In this document: positions 31,013-36,577 of the stretch, piece by piece
How the letters are laid out: each line of letters starts with the position of its first letter
Numbering within the stretch: the first letter of the stretch is position 1
DNA from: Myxococcota bacterium
Lineage (GTDB): Bacteria > Myxococcota_A > UBA796
Assembly (NCBI GenBank): GCA_029251165.1
Contig: JAQXDW010000048.1
Location: 1-36,577, forward strand
Length of the DNA: 36,577 nucleotides
Reading direction: 5' to 3'
Notes under the pieces: model-generated
Seen by the model: the letters and a program-made list of their open reading frames with translations, nothing else
The model's database searches: none
Told to the model about the DNA's origin: nothing
Translations under genes and position numbers: made by a program

Positions 31013-32011
31013 CTAAAGCTTGTCGATGATGGCTTCGGTGAACTCAGCCGTGTTGGACGTGCCGCCCAGATCCCCGGTGCGGACCTTTCCAGACTCCAGC
31101 ACGTCGAACACCGCACGCTCGATGCGGTCGGCCAGCTTGTGCTCTCCGACGTACTGCAGCATCAGCAGGGCGCTGTTGAGGACCGCGAGGGGATTGGCGA
31201 TGCCCTTGCCGGCGATGTCCGGAGCGGTGCCGTGGACAGCCTCAAACACCGCGATGCCGTCGCCGATGTTTGCGCCAGGCACCACGCCGAGCCCGCCGAC
31301 GAGGCCGGCAGCCTGATCGGAGAGGATGTCACCGTAGAGGTTCTGCAGCAGCAGGACGTCAAACGGATCCGGATCCTGGGCCATGGAGAAGGCGAGGCTG
31401 TCCATCGGCATGTCTGCCTTCTCGATGAACGGATACTGATCGCCGATGCTGCGGAAGGCATCGAGAAAGGCCCCGTCTGCCAGAGGCATCACGGGTACCT
31501 TGTGGCAGCAGTGGATGAGCCGCCGGCCCGCATTTCGGGCGTACTCGAAGGCCCACTTTGCGATGCGCTCGCCGGCCCGACGGGTCGAGACCTTCAAGGT
31601 CAGCACAGTGCCCGGAGTGACCTCGTGCTCGATGCCAGAGTACAGCCCCTCGGTGTTCTCTCGAAGAACGACGAGATCGACGTCCTTGTATGGAGTCACG
31701 ATGCCGGGGATGGACTTGACCGGACGGAGGCCGACGTAGAGGTCGAGCTCCTTGCGAAGGGAGACGTTCGCAGAGCGGAAGCCGCGACCCTTCGGGGTCA
31801 TCAGCGGGCCCTTCAGTCCAAGGCGAGTCTTCCGGATGCTCTCCATGGTCACTTCGGGCATCGGGACGCCGTACTTCTCGACCGCTTCGAGGCCTGCTGG
31901 AGCCTCTTCCCAGTCAATCGGCGCACCAGCGGCAGCCAAGATCTTCACAGTAGCACCAGTCACTTCTGGACCGATGCCGTCGCCTTTGAGCAGCGTCACG
32001 CGGTAGCGCAT
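31013..32011 (-). CDS. NAD-dependent isocitrate dehydrogenase-like protein
   Basis: 332 residues. All active-site elements are ordinary: KGDGIGPEV, RSANVSLRKELDLYVGLRP (Ser and Asn before LRK as in isocitrate-specific enzymes, then the second Arg), VVLRENTEGLYSGIEHE (Arg and Tyr), CHKVPVMP (Lys), FDVLLLQNLYGDILSDQAAG (metal aspartates). EAVHGTAPDIAGKGIANP carries Asp-Ile where NADP enzymes have Lys-Tyr, so NAD is the likely cofactor. It converts isocitrate to 2-oxoglutarate in the TCA cycle. Length and pattern resemble the mitochondrial IDH3 type. It has a GAGGTGA site and is followed 9 bp later by the divergent paralogue, so a hetero-oligomer is possible. Confidence 0.88.
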   Translation of the reverse strand: MRYRVTLLKGDGIGPEVTGATVKILAAAGAPIDWEEAPAGLEAVEKYGVPMPEVTMESIRKTRLGLKGPLMTPKGRGFRSANVSLRKELDLYVGLRPVKSIPGIVTPYKDVDLVVLRENTEGLYSGIEHEVTPGTVLTLKVSTRRAGERIAKWAFEYARNAGRRLIHCCHKVPVMPLADGAFLDAFRSIGDQYPFIEKADMPMDSLAFSMAQDPDPFDVLLLQNLYGDILSDQAAGLVGGLGVVPGANIGDGIAVFEAVHGTAPDIAGKGIANPLAVLNSALLMLQYVGEHKLADRIERAVFDVLESGKVRTGDLGGTSNTAEFTEAIIDKL

Positions 32012-32040
32012 GCAGTCACCTCAGGTGGTTGGATGGCCCA

Positions 32041-32739
32041 CTATTGCGAGGCTGTCACTGAGGCTACCGACAGCGAACACGGGAGGGGGCCGAGAGTGAG
32101 AACGAGCACCCGGTCAATGGCAGCGCGCATGCGCAGATCCGGCGGAACCTCCGCATCGTCAATGATGCGAAGCTCTTGCTCAACGACCCGTCCGATGCTC
32201 GGGCGGTCCACCAGGACAGTGCCGTCCATGCGGATCTGGAGCGTGCCCTCCGGATCGGCGTCGATGGCAACATTCATGCGCTCCTGAGCCGCCTCGGCGA
32301 TGATCACCACCGCGATGGCCTCGCCCGCATCGCCCAGCTGCAGCTCAGCACGCTCGACCGCGTCGTGGCTGATCAAGACCTCCTCCCCCTGCGTCACGGT
32401 CAGCTCACCAGCGGAGGCCAGCATCTGCGGGATGCTCGCGCGCTCCACCGCGTCGTCCTGCCCCGGGAGGGTCGCGGTGATGGTGATGCCGCCATCGACG
32501 ACATCGATCACAGGCTCTCCAAGACCAATCTGCGCAACACGCTGCTCGACCATCGGTGCCGCCGCTGCAGCACATTCCCCCTCCAGGACGATCTCGACCC
32601 GCTCGCCGGTGGCCTCTCCGCCGATCCAGGCGACCAAGGCGAGTCCTGCAACAGCTGCCATCAGTCCACCCCCAAACAGGATGGGCAGGGTCATGAACAA
32701 GGTGGCGATCTTCGGGCGGGGCTTGAGCGAAGGAGACAT
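32041..32739 (-). CDS. Membrane-anchored protein with a SecD-P1-like periplasmic domain
   Basis: 232 residues. One N-terminal membrane segment (TLFMTLPILFGGGLMAAVAGLALVAWIGG, at about 13-41) is followed by an exported domain. The region MVEQRVAQIGLGEPVIDVV and then ITATLPGQDDAVERASIPQML closely follows the pattern of the first periplasmic domain of SecD (RVxxLGVxEPxI ... LPGxxD ... A...L...A.L). The other SecD parts (TM2-6) and SecF are missing, and no secretion gene is nearby. I infer a domain related to SecD P1 used on its own, function unknown. A distant resemblance that needs a profile search. It lies 29 bp after the dehydrogenase start side, on the same strand as its neighbours. Confidence 0.65.
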   Translation of the reverse strand: MSPSLKPRPKIATLFMTLPILFGGGLMAAVAGLALVAWIGGEATGERVEIVLEGECAAAAAPMVEQRVAQIGLGEPVIDVVDGGITITATLPGQDDAVERASIPQMLASAGELTVTQGEEVLISHDAVERAELQLGDAGEAIAVVIIAEAAQERMNVAIDADPEGTLQIRMDGTVLVDRPSIGRVVEQELRIIDDAEVPPDLRMRAAIDRVLVLTLGPLPCSLSVASVTASQ

Positions 32740-32772
32740 CGCGCGCTCTTAACCGAGCCGCCTGACCGTGCC

Positions 32773-33831
32773 CTACTTCTTGACGGTCTGAGAGAAGTCG
32801 AGGTTGCCCTTCATGTCGTAGAACTCACCGGTGAGGGTGTCGTCGCTGATCTCGACCCACAGGAAGCCCTCGATGGTGTCGTCCTCAAACAGGGTCGGCG
32901 TGTCCCGTCCGACGAGGTCGGTGGTCTTTGCAGCGGCACCGGTGACGATGAACTCCGTGTCACAGGAGGGCTCCAGCCACTGCCGGTTGTGATCGTGTCC
33001 GGCGAGGTACATGTCGACCTGACCGCAGAGGTTGTCCTCGATGAAGTCCTCGACGGTCTCCCCGTTGGCGATGGGCAGCCAGGAGTAGCCCTCGTACTCT
33101 CCGGCGTTTCCGTGCTGGCCGTTGGAGCGGTAGGGGTGGTGGCCGTAGGCGATGTGCCAGGTTGCCGTCGACGAAGAGAGCACGCCCTGGATCCAGTCGT
33201 CCTGCCCAGAGTCCCCCCAGATCGACTCGACCATCAGGGCGTTGGTGTCCAGGCCGATGAACCGGACATGCTCCTGGAGGAACGTGTAGTACTCCGATGG
33301 CATGGTCCACTTGTCGGAGTAGTCGGAGTACTCGACCTCGTAGTCGCTCTGCCACCAGGACAGCGACAGCGCGCCGTAGTCGTGGTTGCCGAGGACGACG
33401 TAGAAGGGGAGGTCGAGGTCGGCGTAGGGATCCTCAAACTTGCTCTGGAACTGTGCGTCGTCGACGCTGGAGACCCCCTCGTCGTAGAAGTTGTCGCCGA
33501 GGTACAGGACAAAGTCGCAGCCGCTCGCGGCGTCGGACTTGGCCTTGCAGACTGACGCGACGGCGTCGGCGTTGGTGTACTGGTCGGTGTTCCCCTCGCC
33601 GCCGTCTCCCATCGCAATGAACCGAACGATCTGGGCGGGCTCGGCGTCGGTGTCCGCGTCGGTGTCCGCATCCGTGTCCGCGTCGGTGTCTGCATCCGTG
33701 TCCGCGTCGGTGTCCGCGTCGGTGTCCGCGTCGGTGTCCGCGTCGGTGTCCGCATCGGCTTCGATGCCCTCCGGAGCGGCTTCCTTGTCTGTGCAGCCTG
33801 TGATCAGCAGCAGGGCGAGAAGATGGCGCAT
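32773..33831 (-). CDS. Metallophosphoesterase lipoprotein (purple acid phosphatase-like) with DADT linker
   Basis: 352 residues. Signal MRHLLALLLITGC is a lipoprotein signal (lipobox ITGC, Cys13). Nine DADT tetrapeptides form an acidic linker (about residues 26-63) that lifts the enzyme from the membrane. The calcineurin-like domain has all metal motifs in order: FIAMGDGGEGN, LYLGDNFYDEG, YVVLGNHDYG, HIAYGHHPYRSNGQHGN and MYLAGHDHNRQWLE. The GDGG...GDNFY arrangement is that of tartrate-resistant/purple acid phosphatases, with Tyr in LGDNFY a possible iron-coordinating residue. It should release phosphate from extracellular or periplasmic esters. GGAGG precedes the ATG. Stand-alone gene, 24 bp from the SDR gene. 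Confidence 0.92.
   Translation of the reverse strand: MRHLLALLLITGCTDKEAAPEGIEADADTDADTDADTDADTDADTDADTDADTDADTDADTDAEPAQIVRFIAMGDGGEGNTDQYTNADAVASVCKAKSDAASGCDFVLYLGDNFYDEGVSSVDDAQFQSKFEDPYADLDLPFYVVLGNHDYGALSLSWWQSDYEVEYSDYSDKWTMPSEYYTFLQEHVRFIGLDTNALMVESIWGDSGQDDWIQGVLSSSTATWHIAYGHHPYRSNGQHGNAGEYEGYSWLPIANGETVEDFIEDNLCGQVDMYLAGHDHNRQWLEPSCDTEFIVTGAAAKTTDLVGRDTPTLFEDDTIEGFLWVEISDDTLTGEFYDMKGNLDFSQTVKK
33643..33756 (-). repeat. 12-bp tandem repeat encoding (DADT)9-DA
   Basis: Nine head-to-tail copies of a 12-bp unit (minus strand GACGCGGACACC with GCA/GCG and GAT/GAC wobble changes) lie in the metallophosphoesterase gene. Several neighbouring copies are identical at the DNA level, so copy number can change by slippage without loss of frame. 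The product is a negatively charged, disordered linker after the lipidated cysteine. Confidence 0.95.
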
Positions 33832-33855
33832 CGGCGTCCTCCAGCCATCACGATA

Positions 33856-34812
33856 TCACTCCACAGGCCAGTCGACCGGGTGGCAGGGAATGTAGCCCAG
33901 GACCCCCTCTGCCCGGGAGCCATCAAGGACGACCGAGTAATGGAAGCGACGGCGGTTCATGCCGTAGCGGAAGTCGTGTCCGGTGACCCGACGCCGGAGC
34001 CGGTACAGCGGAGAGATGATGTCTCCAGGAACCGGGATGCCGATGCGCCCCCACTTTCGGATGCATGCCGTCAGCGGGAGGGTGTCGGAGCCGGGCACAT
34101 TGAACACGCCCTGGTCGTCCTGGTGGAGTGCCTTCTGCAGTGCCGCGGCGGAATCCTCAAGGGTGAGGACGTTGGTCATGGGATCGAAGCCGGCCGGTCG
34201 GAAGCAGACGGGACTGGAGAGGTAGTCGAACATCTGGCTGCCGGTGCCCGGCGAGAGGATCTCCGCCATGCGAAGCACGACGATCTGGAGCGGAGAGAGG
34301 CCCATCCGAGCGCACGCGGTCAGGTCCGCTTCGACCCGATCACGGACCCACTGCGGCGCGCCAGGGTTCATGTTGATCGGGTGCTGCTCGCCGACGAGCA
34401 CCGGGAGGTCTCGCTGGATCTGGTAGACCTCGGCAGCAGAGCGAATGACCAGCCGGCGCACGGTGGGGTGGCGCTCAGAGAGCTCCATGATCGAGCGCAG
34501 CGCCTCGACGTTGAAGGCATGAACCGAGCTGCCCTCACGCGCGGCAGACTGCTCCATGGCGGTATGAATGACCGCGTTGACCTCCAGATCGCGCGCGGGA
34601 CCGAACAGCAGCGAGTGGACCCGACGAGAGCGGCGAAGATCGACCTGGATGGTGTGCAGTCGATCGGTCTCTGCGATGGTCAGCGGAGCCTTTCCGGAGG
34701 TGACGGCGAGGATCTGATCGACCCGAGAGTCCATCATCAGGCGTCGGATCAGGCGCTCTCCGACCGCGGAGTCCGCGCCAGTGACCAGGACATTCTTCAC
34801 GGTGTTCTTCAC
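33856..34812 (-). CDS. NAD(P)-binding epimerase/dehydratase-like SDR with atypical active site
   Basis: 318 residues of the extended short-chain dehydrogenase class. The cofactor loop is NVLVTGADSAVGERLIRRL (a variant of TGGxGxxG), with VDLRR for the adenine and NAVIHTAM for the nicotinamide side, then RRLVIRSAAEVYQ for the active-site strand. The expected YxxxK is not present: the aligned segment reads QWVRDRVEAD, with Trp and Arg at the Tyr and Lys positions. Catalysis as an ordinary SDR is therefore doubtful; it may bind NAD(H) as a sensor or regulatory partner. It overlaps the acyltransferase stop by 4 bp (ATGA), so the two are translationally coupled and probably act together in lipid metabolism. 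Confidence 0.82.
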   Translation of the reverse strand: MKNTVKNVLVTGADSAVGERLIRRLMMDSRVDQILAVTSGKAPLTIAETDRLHTIQVDLRRSRRVHSLLFGPARDLEVNAVIHTAMEQSAAREGSSVHAFNVEALRSIMELSERHPTVRRLVIRSAAEVYQIQRDLPVLVGEQHPINMNPGAPQWVRDRVEADLTACARMGLSPLQIVVLRMAEILSPGTGSQMFDYLSSPVCFRPAGFDPMTNVLTLEDSAAALQKALHQDDQGVFNVPGSDTLPLTACIRKWGRIGIPVPGDIISPLYRLRRRVTGHDFRYGMNRRRFHYSVVLDGSRAEGVLGYIPCHPVDWPVE

Positions 34813-35660
34813 GCGAAGATCCTCCCGCCGCGCTCCGCAAGCCCCTGCTGAAGCAGGTCATTGACCGCCGCCTTCACCCGCGCAGCAGCTTCCTTGAGGA
34901 TGTCGGGATCGTCGGCTTGATCGGGAGTGTAGTCCTCGTGGACCGGGATGGGTGGGCCATAGAAGATCCGGTACCGGACCGGCAGCGGAATCGGAGAGGC
35001 CGGGATGGGAACCTCAGGTACACCAAACGGCTTGCCCAGCCGGCGGCTGACCAGGAGCTGAGGAAGCTGCTCTTCGGCACCGATGATTCCAACGGGTACG
35101 ACAGGGGCACCGTGTCGAATGGCCAGCTCGGTGTGGCCGACCCGGAACTTCTGGAGCTGGTAGCGCTTGGCAAACGGCTTGACGATGCCTGGCGTGCCCT
35201 CAGGGAAGATCATCAGCATCTCGCCAGCCTCCAGCAGCGCGCGGGCATTGCCCCGGCTGCCGCCGACCATGCCGCTGCGTGCAAACAGGGTGCCGACGAA
35301 CGGCAGCGCAGGCACGAAGTGATCGGCGACCGCGCGGGTGACCCGAGGTGGGTTGGTGTTCTTGAGGATGTCCGTCCACAGCATCATGCCGTCGAGGGGG
35401 ATGTTCCCGGAGTGGTTGGCGGCGATGACCGCCTGCCCGGTCTCAGGGATGTGCTCGTGGCCCTTGCTGATGACCCGAAACCATCGCTTGTACAGGGGGT
35501 TGGCGATCACCTCCCCCAGCGCGATGAAGGAGGGGTGCATGCCGAAGGTGTCGTAGCCGTGACCGGCGTCGCGGAAGTGGAGCTGGTCGAGGCGACTCAG
35601 CTCCTCTTCGGAGAGAAACGAGGCAGCCAGGGCGCGGGCCAGAGAAGGAGGAAACGGCAT
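34809..35660 (-). CDS. PlsC-type lysophospholipid acyltransferase family protein
   Basis: 283 residues. The acyltransferase motifs are visible: VIAANHSGNIPLDGMML (motif I, catalytic NHxxxxD variant His-x4-Asp), GGSRGNARALLEAGEMLMIFPEGTPGI (motifs II/III with FPEGT, glycerol-phosphate binding) and GAPVVPVGIIGAEEQ (motif IV). It acylates a lysophospholipid or similar acceptor at the inner membrane. The N-terminal ~60 residues are longer than in minimal PlsC, with RDAGHGYDTFGMHPS. In Myxococcota and Actinobacteria this branch is often next to an SDR-like gene, as here. Its stop overlaps the SDR start by 4 bp. The true acceptor is unknown. The upstream TPR gene ends 26 bp before its start. Confidence 0.9.
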   Translation of the reverse strand: MPFPPSLARALAASFLSEEELSRLDQLHFRDAGHGYDTFGMHPSFIALGEVIANPLYKRWFRVISKGHEHIPETGQAVIAANHSGNIPLDGMMLWTDILKNTNPPRVTRAVADHFVPALPFVGTLFARSGMVGGSRGNARALLEAGEMLMIFPEGTPGIVKPFAKRYQLQKFRVGHTELAIRHGAPVVPVGIIGAEEQLPQLLVSRRLGKPFGVPEVPIPASPIPLPVRYRIFYGPPIPVHEDYTPDQADDPDILKEAAARVKAAVNDLLQQGLAERGGRIFA

Positions 35661-35686
35661 GCTCCCGGCATATCATACCGACGCCC

Positions 35687-36577
35687 TCAGCGGACCTCGA
35701 TGGCGTGACGATACGCCTGGATAGCCTGCTCCGGCTGACCACTACGCTCGAGAAGCTGCCCCTGAAGGAGATAGAGCCGGGAGCGCAGCAGACCGTCTCC
35801 GCCAGAGACCTGGAGGCCCTGCTCAATGACCACGAGCGCACCGGGAATGTCGCCGGTTCGGTAGCGCATCAGGGCGTGGCGGTAGGTGACGTCGAGGACG
35901 ACGTCTGGATTGGGGTGGACAGCAAACGGAGCGAGCAAGCCGATCGCGACGTCCATCCGCCCAGCATTCCACTCATCATCGGCAGCAGCGTAGGCCGTGA
36001 CGAGGTCGGGATACGTCGCGCCGACGTCCGGCACCGAGCGCAGCGATCCCGCAGAGGCCCGAAGCTGCTCGAGCTGCTCGACCTGATCGCGCTCGGAGAG
36101 GTCCGCGACAGCATCCGTGAGGAGCGGAGCCTCATCAGCAGACGCGTCCGCTTCGGGCTCCGCCCAGTCCGCAGCGGGAGCAGCTTCTGCTGCAGCCTCC
36201 TTGCTTCGTCCCTGCCACCGCCTGGTGACGGGTTGAGATCTCGCAGGACTCTGGGCAACGTCATCCTCTGGAGCGCTGATCGCGCCGCCAGCCTCTCGGC
36301 TGGAGCGCGCTTCATCCTCAAGCTCGGCCGCCTCCTCAAGATCATCGTATGACGGCAGATCGTCCGAGTCCGACAGGGCATCGTCCGACAGGGCATCCAA
36401 GAAGACACCGCTCGCTGATGAACCGTATGCCGGCGCTTCGGAGAGGCTGGCCACCTCGGCAGCGTCGCTCAGGGTGACGCTGCCGAGATCGCCGACTGCG
36501 CCGTCGCGCTCGAGGTCCTCTGCGCCAGCCGGGGACGCTGCGCCAGCCGGGGACGCTGCGCCAGCCGGGGACGCTGC
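35687..36577 (-). CDS. Acidic TPR protein (5' truncated by window edge)
   Basis: The frame is open to the last base of the window, so the gene begins beyond it; 296 C-terminal residues are visible. A GTG at 36454 has no ribosome site and is probably internal. From the edge come three AASPAG hexapeptides, then a very acidic, disordered stretch (DALSDDALSDSDDLPSYDD, EEAAELEDEARSS), then Ala/Glu-rich low complexity. The last ~140 residues hold TPR-like pairs (AAADDEWNAGRMDVAIGLLAPFA, YRTGDIPGALVVIEQGL, LLERSGQPEQAIQAYRHAIEV). Such proteins are common in Myxococcota, often as C-terminal parts of gliding or signalling scaffolds. No catalytic motif visible. It lies 26 bp before the acyltransferase and may share its operon. 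Confidence 0.8.
   Translation of the reverse strand, partial: AASPAGAASPAGAASPAGAEDLERDGAVGDLGSVTLSDAAEVASLSEAPAYGSSASGVFLDALSDDALSDSDDLPSYDDLEEAAELEDEARSSREAGGAISAPEDDVAQSPARSQPVTRRWQGRSKEAAAEAAPAADWAEPEADASADEAPLLTDAVADLSERDQVEQLEQLRASAGSLRSVPDVGATYPDLVTAYAAADDEWNAGRMDVAIGLLAPFAVHPNPDVVLDVTYRHALMRYRTGDIPGALVVIEQGLQVSGGDGLLRSRLYLLQGQLLERSGQPEQAIQAYRHAIEVR
36521..36577 (-). repeat. 18-bp tandem repeat encoding AASPAG, running off the window
   Basis: Plus-strand unit TGCGCCAGCCGGGGACGC occurs three times in a row without change (36521, 36539, 36557) and the next copy begins at 36575. The multiple-of-three length keeps the reading frame of the acidic TPR protein. The total copy number cannot be seen. 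Confidence 0.93.

Noticed and set aside
30893..32287. 464-codon plus-strand open frame
   Set aside because: Antisense to the two dehydrogenase paralogues with complete active-site motifs; no domain in the predicted product.
32176..33555. 459-codon plus-strand open frame
   Set aside because: Antisense to the SecD-P1-like and metallophosphoesterase genes; it runs across a gene boundary and lacks any motif.
1..36577. tRNA, rRNA, insertion sequences or prophage genes
   Set aside because: No transposase, integrase or phage structural motif appears in any frame, and I saw no tRNA-like cloverleaf or rRNA core sequence while reading, though no covariance search could be run.

Overview
The window is GC-rich, gene-dense bacterial chromosome with 33 protein-coding genes. 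Two are cut by the window edges. I saw no RNA genes, insertion sequences or CRISPR arrays. The gene content suggests a Myxococcota (deltaproteobacterial) genome. The clues are a lipoprotein combining MopE-type DC-rich metal-binding repeats with FG-GAP repeats, a lipoprotein with a long DADT linker, many short lipoproteins and tail-anchored or TPR proteins of unclear role, and a short OPX/Wzc-type polysaccharide system. This assignment is an inference from gene style, not a phylogenetic result.

Layout. 1-4061: the end of an alpha/beta hydrolase, then a convergent two-gene operon in which a FIST-domain sensor is translationally coupled to a soluble hybrid histidine kinase (a NosP/NahK-like arrangement). 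4332-10500 (minus): a seven-gene fatty-acid operon made of 3-hydroxyacyl-CoA dehydrogenase, enoyl-CoA hydratase, acyl-CoA dehydrogenase, an Arg-rich P-loop protein, and then a kinase / DUF6285 / acyl-CoA dehydrogenase trio in the order of LvaA-LvaB-LvaC, which removes 4-hydroxyl groups from acyl-CoAs by phosphorylation. A degenerate STAND-like TPR protein is divergent from it. 12367-15797: a DJ-1/PfpI protein, the MopE/FG-GAP lipoprotein and PlsY.

15805-29895: a cell-surface polysaccharide region. It holds a short OPX export protein, a WecA/MraY-type initiating transferase and a Wzc-type tyrosine autokinase on the minus strand. Divergent from these are an O-antigen ligase/polymerase-TPR fusion followed directly by a murein L,D-transpeptidase and a small lipoprotein. 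Then come a sulfotransferase and methyltransferase (minus), and an operon of a tail-anchored basic protein, a GT2 glycosyltransferase and a secreted GH20 hexosaminidase. Together they suggest synthesis, modification (sulfation, methylation), ligation and trimming of a surface glycan, although flippase and most glycosyltransferases are not in the window.

29914-36577: an eight-copy 17-bp tandem array that starts inside the 3' end of one of two tandem isocitrate/isopropylmalate-dehydrogenase paralogues; an orphan SecD-P1-like membrane protein; a metallophosphoesterase lipoprotein on a DADT linker; a coupled SDR / PlsC-type acyltransferase pair; and the C-terminal part of an acidic, repeat-bearing TPR protein that runs off the right edge.
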